Shown piece by piece: positions 27,301 through 36,100 of a DNA stretch of 64,000 bases. The notes below the pieces were generated by a model, which did no database searches, was not told where the DNA came from, and worked only from the letters and a program-made list of their open reading frames with translations. Position numbers and translations under genes: made by a program. Origin of the DNA: Undaria pinnatifida (lineage: Eukaryota; Sar; Phaeophyceae; Laminariales; Alariaceae); the NCBI GenBank assembly GCA_012845835.1, contig JABAKD010000007.1, positions 2,015,016 through 2,079,015 of the forward strand, in the 5' to 3' direction. The stretch's first letter is position 1. Each line of letters begins with the position of its first letter.

Positions 27301-30105
27301 GAGCACTCTTGCTTTTGAGAGCACTCTTGCTTTTGAGAGCACTCTTGCTTTTGAGAGCACTCTTGCTTTTGAGAGCACTCTTGCTTTTGCGAGAGCCGAA
27401 TGAAACAACAGATGTTCTGGATGTTGCGTGGTTAGCTACAAGCGGAGGTGTGGACTCTACTGTCTGCGTGGTTTCTCGACGGAATTAAAGCAATTGTGGG
27501 TCTGAGTGATATGGCCTGAACGCTCGCACTATCGGAATTGGCGCAAACTTTCCATCTCGCATGCGGTTGTTTTTTTGCCTTGCTGCCATATCAGGAAAAC
27601 TCATCAACATTCTCAATCGCACATGTCTTTGTCATGCTTTGGTATATATAATATCAGGAAAGTTCATCAACATATCCATGGGACAAGGACAAGAGAAACC
27701 GGCGGAAGGTGTTGTGGAGAGGCGAGTGTTGTTTGTAGTAATCGATGGTACTGTTCGACCTAACATGGTAGCTGAACTACTTGCCAGCCTGAGCATTCTA
27801 CGGCGTGCAACAGAGTCGTTTTTTTTTTTTGCATTTTCGCTCATACAATCCTAAATAAAGCCACCACCACAACTGCAACAACAACCGCACCGCGCTTACC
27901 ATAAGATTCCATGCAACATCATTTAATCGACAGGTTCGCGAAGGACGGCGGATGGGTGTTGCTTCAAAATTGTCACTTGATGCAGAGCTGGGTGCCCAGC
28001 CTTGAGCGATTGCTTGAAATTGTGCAGCAGGGTGCCCACGACACCTTCCGGTGAGAGACCCGGTTGTTTCACGCAGAGCAGATGCATACCCTACCGAACC
28101 TCTAATGTCTTCGAATGCCGTCTCCTTCAGTCATCGTTTTTCATCTCTGGCTGCACCCTTGTCATACGTATTCCGTACTGCGTAGTGGTACCCTGCCATA
28201 GCTTCCTTGGCGACGGTGTAACTCTAACTGACCCTATCGCACTGCGTTGAACTGATGCTTATACTTTATTGAGGCAGACACCGTGTCGTAGGGATTGTAG
28301 CAGGCTTCTACGTGGGTGCGTTAAAACTATGCAACTTGTTTTTGACTACTTGTATCATGAGTACGCCATTTTGTTTAGGAAGTCACCATATTTTCGGGCA
28401 GTAGGTACTGCAGCAATACATCCACGACGAGATACCATGACGAACATCATAGGTTTTAGCCGATGGTTTGTGCTTTTTCATGTGCTTTCTTATACGAAGT
28501 ATTTGACTACAGACGCGATTTCATCAGTTGGAGTACCTCCACTGTATTTATTTTCCCATTGGCCATCTGACAATGTGTAGCGCTTGCCCTGGAGATTCAT
28601 ATCGTCCACATATAAAGGAAATGCAGAATCTAATGACTTAAGACGTGGAAGATGTTACTATTCAGACCTTAATAGCTCCAATGTTCGAGTATAGTACATG
28701 CTGCATGCCGGCATATGTGGTAATACTTGTTTTCTTCGGCTTTTTCACCTCCACCCTTTCCCGCTTGTACGTTCATGCCGGCCAATCCCTATGCCAGATG
28801 TTTCATCTCCGCTGAGCCACCTCCTATGGTCAGCATGAAGAACATGCCTGAAAGTCTCATGCAGTCATGCATTAAGGTGAGGACATATGCACACAGTAGC
28901 TGGCCATTGCCACGGGTGTCTATCGCTCGGTCGTTTGGCCTCTAGCACGCCAATCCATGTTTCGGTATTTTTTTACTGAATTTTGTTTTATTACGTTTAT
29001 CGGTCGAACTCTAAACAACTCGGATCTACACCGGCTTCACTCGATTTCCATCTTCATTCCCAAGGCTCACACTGAGTGGGCATTACGGTGCTTCGCTCCT
29101 TAAGTTCACTCTGAGTGGGCACTACGGCCCTTCACTCCTGAGGTTCACTCCTAGTGATTACTATTAATGCAATATTATGTTGCTCTGTTCACGTGTCTTA
29201 CGGTGACGTTCCCTTCACGTCGCCAACGAGGTCCCGAGTGGTTAATATTTATACAGTCTTATTGTTCGCTGTTAACGTATCTTATGGTGATGTTCTCTTC
29301 AGGTCGCCAACGAGGCCCCTGCGGATATCAAGTCTAACCTTACCCGAGCATGGGCCAATTTCGACCAGAACAAGATCGAAAGTTGCAATAAGCCAACCGA
29401 GTACAAGGCGTGCCTCTTCAGCTTGTGCTGGTTCCACTCCATTGTCCTTGGTAAGACCACCGGATAATGTATGCAATACGTAAATAATAATTAGTCAATG
29501 GGTTAGTTATGGGCTACCTGGTATGATGTTTGTCGTTGTTCGGACGGACGATGTCGCCCACACTCTGGTGGTGCGATTTGTTCTCAGTTGATTTACCCAA
29601 CGGCATTTATTGTGATTCGTATGGTACAAGCACGATAAAATCAGTTAAATAAAGCGAATACCACAAACGCGGTCAAATCAGGTAAATAAGCATTGTACTT
29701 AGCAGTGGCTGTTCTTTCGTTTCAACTGGCTTACCATTCCCTACTGTTGACACACTCATATGCTTCTTAACACTCTCAGGTCGACGACGATTCGGGCCAC
29801 AGGGTTGGTCTCGGCCGTACTCTTTCAACACTGGCGACCTTACGATATGCGCTAATGTCCTGGGTAAGCGAGCTTCCACTTTCTTGTTTCCATCAGCAAA
29901 CACCAATACTTACGCACGCGTTTGTACTGACTGACCGTGCAGGTAGGGGCGAATAACAGTATTAATATTCATACTAGTAATACTAATATATTATTACTAT
30001 TAATAGTCTTATGAGGATCCTCAATTGACGACATCATACGCCACCCCAAAACCAAAACCGAAAACGATTACCCCGACGAACAATCCTATGACCTAGGTAA
30101 ACCAC

Positions 30106-30136
<31 letters not shown>

Positions 30137-33100
30137 CAACTAACTAACGACTACATTGGGATAACACAAATGTTTTTAACTCCTCAAATAATGAGCCCCG
30201 TCAGTCAGAAAGGTTTGGGCCAAAAAAAAAAAATGCTACCCATATAGTAGCACGCATGAGATATTAACTACCATTAAATATAATTAAGTGCCATTAAATT
30301 TCATTGAATACCATTGAAGACCATTATGTACCATTAAATACCATTAAATACCACCAAATATCGTTAAATACCATTAAATGTCATTGAATACCACTAAATA
30401 TAATGTTTTGTCATCCCACCAATTTGTAGAGCTATGCCAGAGCACGCCAGAACCTCCACCTCATTGGTTGTTCTTTGCTTGCGTTGAACTCTACTAGCGC
30501 GGCGGGGTTCACGTTGTTGCGATATAAACGCCGGCGACTGTATCTGTTCTAAACCCATCTATTTTCAATCCCATATACTTTTCATACCTGTCGTGCCTAC
30601 TTCCTACGTCCTAACGTTGGCAATGAATTCGACATTTTCAAAGATGAAACTGGGTTCTAACGTATCATGGTACGGAAAGGGCTTTACAAGAATGCTTCGC
30701 TAAATGTATCATGGCCACGTCCTAATCTTGGCCTTCGTTTGTTCGATCAATTTCTTAAGCATATACTGATTAACGAATCAGGCTTTTCCAAAATGAAAGT
30801 AGGTCCTAACGTATCATGGTACAGAGAGGAAACCGCTTGCTTCGTGCAACATCAATTGTGAACGGTTTTTCTTTTTGCAGGGTCATACCTCAACGACAAC
30901 CCTCAAGTACCCTGGGATGATCTCCGCTACATTTTTGGAGAGATCATGTACGGTGGACACATCACAGACCCTTGGGATCGACGGACAAACAACGTCTACT
31001 TGGAGGTGAGTTGGTCAGCGAGCTTCCGACGCATTGTACTGTATGGTAAGGGTGCACCTGGCACCTGAAAAATGAAAGTGGAACCCGACGGACATTCGAT
31101 GGTCATTCGATGGTCTACAGGGGTCGTCATGTCAGTATTACATTTTTTTTTAAGGTGCTGCCGAAGGATATACTGAAGAACCGAGACAACAATTTCCCGC
31201 CGTTTTTGTCCAACGACGCGTAAGGTAAAACTGAACGTTCGCTTTTTCGCCTTTTTTATTTTTTGTGGTGTCCGTAAAAAATCAGAGTTATCCCATTGTG
31301 AGGGTTGCATTTTGTTGGGCCAAAATTTATGTCCGATTGCGTTCGTCAAGTGGGGAACTAGCGGTTAATCTGACAACTTTACGAGTATCTTTGTTTTAGG
31401 ACTAGCGCATAGAAGTAACTGTTGGTTCGATAGCGCGAGGGAAGGCCTTCGAGGTCATGTTTGGTGAGATATTGAGCACCTCGTGTTAGGAGCTCAGAAA
31501 ATTCCCCTGCACCCCTACCGTGGGACCACTCGTCATTTTCGGTTAAGATCCGAAGAAGCCATTTTCAGGACAAAAAATCCGAAAAACTCAGAAAATTGCA
31601 CTTAGACACGATATTGAAAATGTTGAAGCGCGTGCTACTATTATTGCTGGGCGGGAAATGAGCAATACCGAAAACGAAATAACTCAATCAAAAATGGATA
31701 TTTACGGCATAAAACTAGGATCAAGATCGCATAGCCTATCACCACAGTACAACGCTTCAACAATTTCAGTACTGTCCGTCGAATGTGGTTTTAATGCTTG
31801 TTGGGTTTTTTTTCTTGAAAATGGCTATTCTGATCTTGACCGAAAATGACGTTTGATGGAAACCACACAGGTAAAGAAATAGAAAGTAAAAAGGCGATAA
31901 AGCGAAAGCAATTTAACCAGCGATATGTACGGAGTGAGGATATATCCGCGGAGGGTTTTTTGCGAAGCGGTTCGATCAAACCGCACCGCTCCGTGACATT
32001 TGTAGCGGCGGATATTCGCTCCGTGGCAATCCATGAGTTTTCTCAAAGGCGGATATCCGATCCGCTCCGCTGCGTAACACACCACAAATTCCGCTCCGCT
32101 CCGTGACATTTCAAGGGCGGACATGCACTCCGCAATAATCATTTAGTTTCCTGACGTGCAGATATCCGCTCCGTGACATTATAAAAAAAGACTGCTCCGC
32201 TCCGTATGGAATATAACTGCTTGGTTGAAACCGTGAAAAGCGAGTTTTCTAGGGAGCGGTTCGACCCACTCCGTAGGTACTCCGCACCTACTCCGTAGGA
32301 TCTCTCACTGATGAAACCGCTGAAACTCACGGTTTTCCCAAGGTCGAAATTGTTCAGAATGCTGGATAACCTACCGTAGAACGACTTGATATAACAGTGT
32401 ATTCCTTGCATGGCGCCCATAGCGACGGCATCCATCCCCCGCCCCGCGTGAACAACGTAATATGAACAGGTGGTCGTTTTGTTGCATGTTCACTGTTAGT
32501 ATAGTTGGTTTCGCGTTTTCACTGTTTTCAACTTTTTTCATGTGGAGAGCCGTGTTCCCGGGTCAGACGCTGCTGCCGTTGCGCGTCTGCTGCCCCGGCC
32601 CCCGTCACTCTGTGCTGTATGATCAGCAAATACGTGTTTAAGTAGTCAATATTCAATAGTCTTGCTTTTGTTTGTTTTCTCGGGGGACGCAACGTTTATA
32701 TGTGCACCTTTCTCCTTTGGTGCTGGGCGTTGGGCGCCACAAGGTTGCGCAAACAAAAATGTCCGCTTTATCCGCCAGTACACAACGTATCCTTTCGTGC
32801 TTACTGGTATCTACTGACGGATATCCGTATCATTTTCACGGTTAGCCGTATCATTTTAACGGATAATTGACACGGTGCACTGTGGGGATATACCGCGGTT
32901 TTGGGCGGTTTGCTCGACGGAGTGAGATAAACCGCTCCGTGAAATAAACAGTGCGACGGATATCCGCTTCGCAATAATCCTTGATATTTGTAGCGACGGA
33001 TATCCGCTCCGTGACAATCCGTGACTTTCCCCGCAAGTGGATATCCGCTCCGTGACACACTCGAAAAAATCCGCTCCGCTCCGTGACATATTCAAGGGCG

Positions 33101-36100
33101 GATATCCGCTCTGCACTAATCCGTGAATTTTGTAGCGGCGGATATCCGCTCCGTAGTAATCCGTGACTTTTCCCACGGGCGGATATCCGGTCTGCGAGAT
33201 TGTAAAAATGAAAAAATCGCTCCGCGAAGCGGTTCTTACTCCGTACATATCCCTGAATTACTCCATAGCCATCCTTGAGAAAAAAGAGGCGGCCGAATTA
33301 TTGTCTCGGTTTTTTCATCAATCGGCAGTACTTTCAATAGCAAATGTAATACTGAGATGATGACCGCTGTAGGTATGTAACAAATAAATTGTACATCTCA
33401 AATGCTATTTCAACGATATTGGGTAAACCCCCAGTCGAGGAGGATCCACCCATTACCTAAGTCAGCTGTTTTCCTTCAGTTAGTCGTTCGTTCATTATTA
33501 AATATGCATAGCCGAATGTGTTATTGTGTTCATGCATGCTTCCACTCACTCGCTGCGCGTCAGTCACAAAAAAATAATGGCCGAAAATGCTACTTCGAGG
33601 CAACTTAGCTGTTCAGGACGGGAAGTCGCAGGCGTACAGCAATAATCTGTCTTTGGCTATTTATACACAGGGTGCCTATTAGTTGTTATACCTATTGATG
33701 GCTCCAAGCTCGCCCCGAGGTACGTCGATTGTGGGGCGTAACCATCTGTCTCCCCATGATGGTCCAATAAGACCGTCCAATAAGACCGTATCTAGTGGAC
33801 TCTACCAGCTTCCGGAGCATACCGAGCGCGTTTTTTTAGGTTGCATTCGTGATACTAACATGTTTGGGTTTGTTCGCTTTCGCTCTAGGTTCTGTTCACT
33901 GAGGGCCTGTTTTCAGCGATGGAACTGGGGCCGGGGTTCAAGGCGCCAGACCCGACTGTGCACGACTTCCAGGTGAACAGGCCGAAGTTTCTAAGTCCGA
34001 AACAGCGCCACTCAATGATAGTCCAAGAGCAGAGATGGGCAACGACAACAACAGAGCAAAAATCGTCGAAACCATGTCGCGATCCTCCCATTACCAGATA
34101 AACAATATGTATCCATGTTGATTGACAGTTGGTGTCCCGTCTCCTTTCGACGCAAAATTAATTGGCGGATATTAGTAGCAATGTTAATACAGTGCACTTG
34201 TTTTATTGTAACGCTGCCCACAACCTTCAACAAGTAATCTATTTTTTCACACACCCCACGCAACGTGTGCCTTTTGCTTGACGAGGACAGGGGTTCCTAG
34301 ACTACACCGAGAAAGAACTGCCAGCTGAGAGTCCGCCACAGTTTGGACTCCACCCTAACGCTGAGATTGGGTACCTGACGAACAGCTGTGAAACCCTCTT
34401 CAAAGCAATCCTCAACATCGCAGGTCAGTGCCATGGGCACGGTCACCTAGAAGTAAAAATGTGCGTTGTGCTGATCTATGATATGTGTTGTACATGTATT
34501 GTACGACATATCCACACCTCGGACAGATCAGATCTCCATCCGTGATCTATATGATCTATGTATCTCAGAACAGATATATCCCGGGTCTACATGGCCTATA
34601 TCGTGCTGCCGGGTGAGAACCTTGTTATCTGCATGAACTAGCTCACGTTTCCTGGATTGGATCCGTTCTACACAGATCCTGCACAACAAATATAACGACA
34701 GGTACATGTTCTAGATTATTGTGATACTTCCGACGTGTGAACATATCGTAGCTCGAGCTGTGTGTTGAATAATGATGAGCTGAACGGAAGAAAGACCTGA
34801 ACTCTTGAACGTTTTCCATCCACGTACGCAAAACGTGTGCTCATTGTAGCGACACCGTTGGCGAGCGTGTTGGCGGTTGTTATTAGAATGTGTTGCCGTT
34901 GTCGAGCGGAGCAATCCGTTCGCTTGTTCAGGCTATCGAGGCTAGTGGTGTAAGTGAAATAGACACGCTTAGCTCAGGCGAGGTCTATGTCCAGAGACCT
35001 ACCCCTCTTGCTCGACCCCCTTGCTCGCTTTTGGGAGCATTGTGGACAGTAGAACACCAGATAATATGCATTATTCGTGATAAGAGATGGGAGCTGACCT
35101 TCTTGGTGATGAGTGACGGTTGAGGATCCGATGTGTGCGTGAAATGGATCTAAGGATAACAGAGGTTTCCATTTGTCTCTTCGGGATCCTGGTAGGGGTC
35201 CGGGGATAAAGTTTAAGATCAGCTTGTGTTCTCGTGTTTGAAGCTAATGCAACTTCTTCTCTCTTTTATCAGCACCTGAATGGTGTAGACTAGCCCCCCT
35301 CAGGCCAAGGGGGTGATAGTGTCTGGTCAATAGACCCTGCCTCACCCAAGGCGTGTCTATAGCGCTCGCATGTACTGGAATTTAGACAAGCGGGTTCACT
35401 GGTTTAAAAAAAAATCTGATTAAAGTGGGAGCATCGTTGAAACAAGTTGGCGTGGTGGTTCGGGACGGAGACAAACGGGACCGTTCCGACCATTTTTACG
35501 CGCCCCGGCGAGCAAGTCACCACCCGCGACTGACGCTTTCCAACCCTTTGCTTGCGTTCTCAGGCGCTAGTGGTGGAGGAGGTGGCGGTAATGACTCGCT
35601 GATCAAAGAAACGATGACCGATCTCCTCGAGCGGCTGCCCGACAACTTCGAGATGATCACTATGCAGCTAAGGGCTAAACCTCTTCTCGAAGGAGAGGCC
35701 GGACCATTTGTGGTTGTGGCCCTACAGGTAATTAATTGTAAACCCGATGTACATCGAATGACAGCCTTGGGCGACAACGTCGAGATGATCACCATGCAAC
35801 TACTAATAATGCTAAACCTGTTCTCAAGGGGAGAGGCCGGAACATTTGTGGTGGTGGTCTTACAGGTAATTGTGAACTCGATGTACACACCGAACCACAG
35901 CCTTGGGGCTTTTTAGAGGACACCTGTTTTTCTATGCAAGTCTCAATCTGGAATGCCTAAAGTTACCCCTCCAGAACTGCACTCTGATCTTTGGCCACAA
36001 ACTTGGGCAATAGCGTTAGTGTGGGATGATTTTGACTGATCCGGTCAGATATTTCATCGGTGCCCTTGGTCATACGATACAATAAGGCAAGGTGTCTAAA

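Noticed and set aside
27018-27488. 156-codon open frame overlapping exon 32
   Set aside because: It is out of the dynein frame and its leucine-rich repeat is the translated 18-bp minisatellite.
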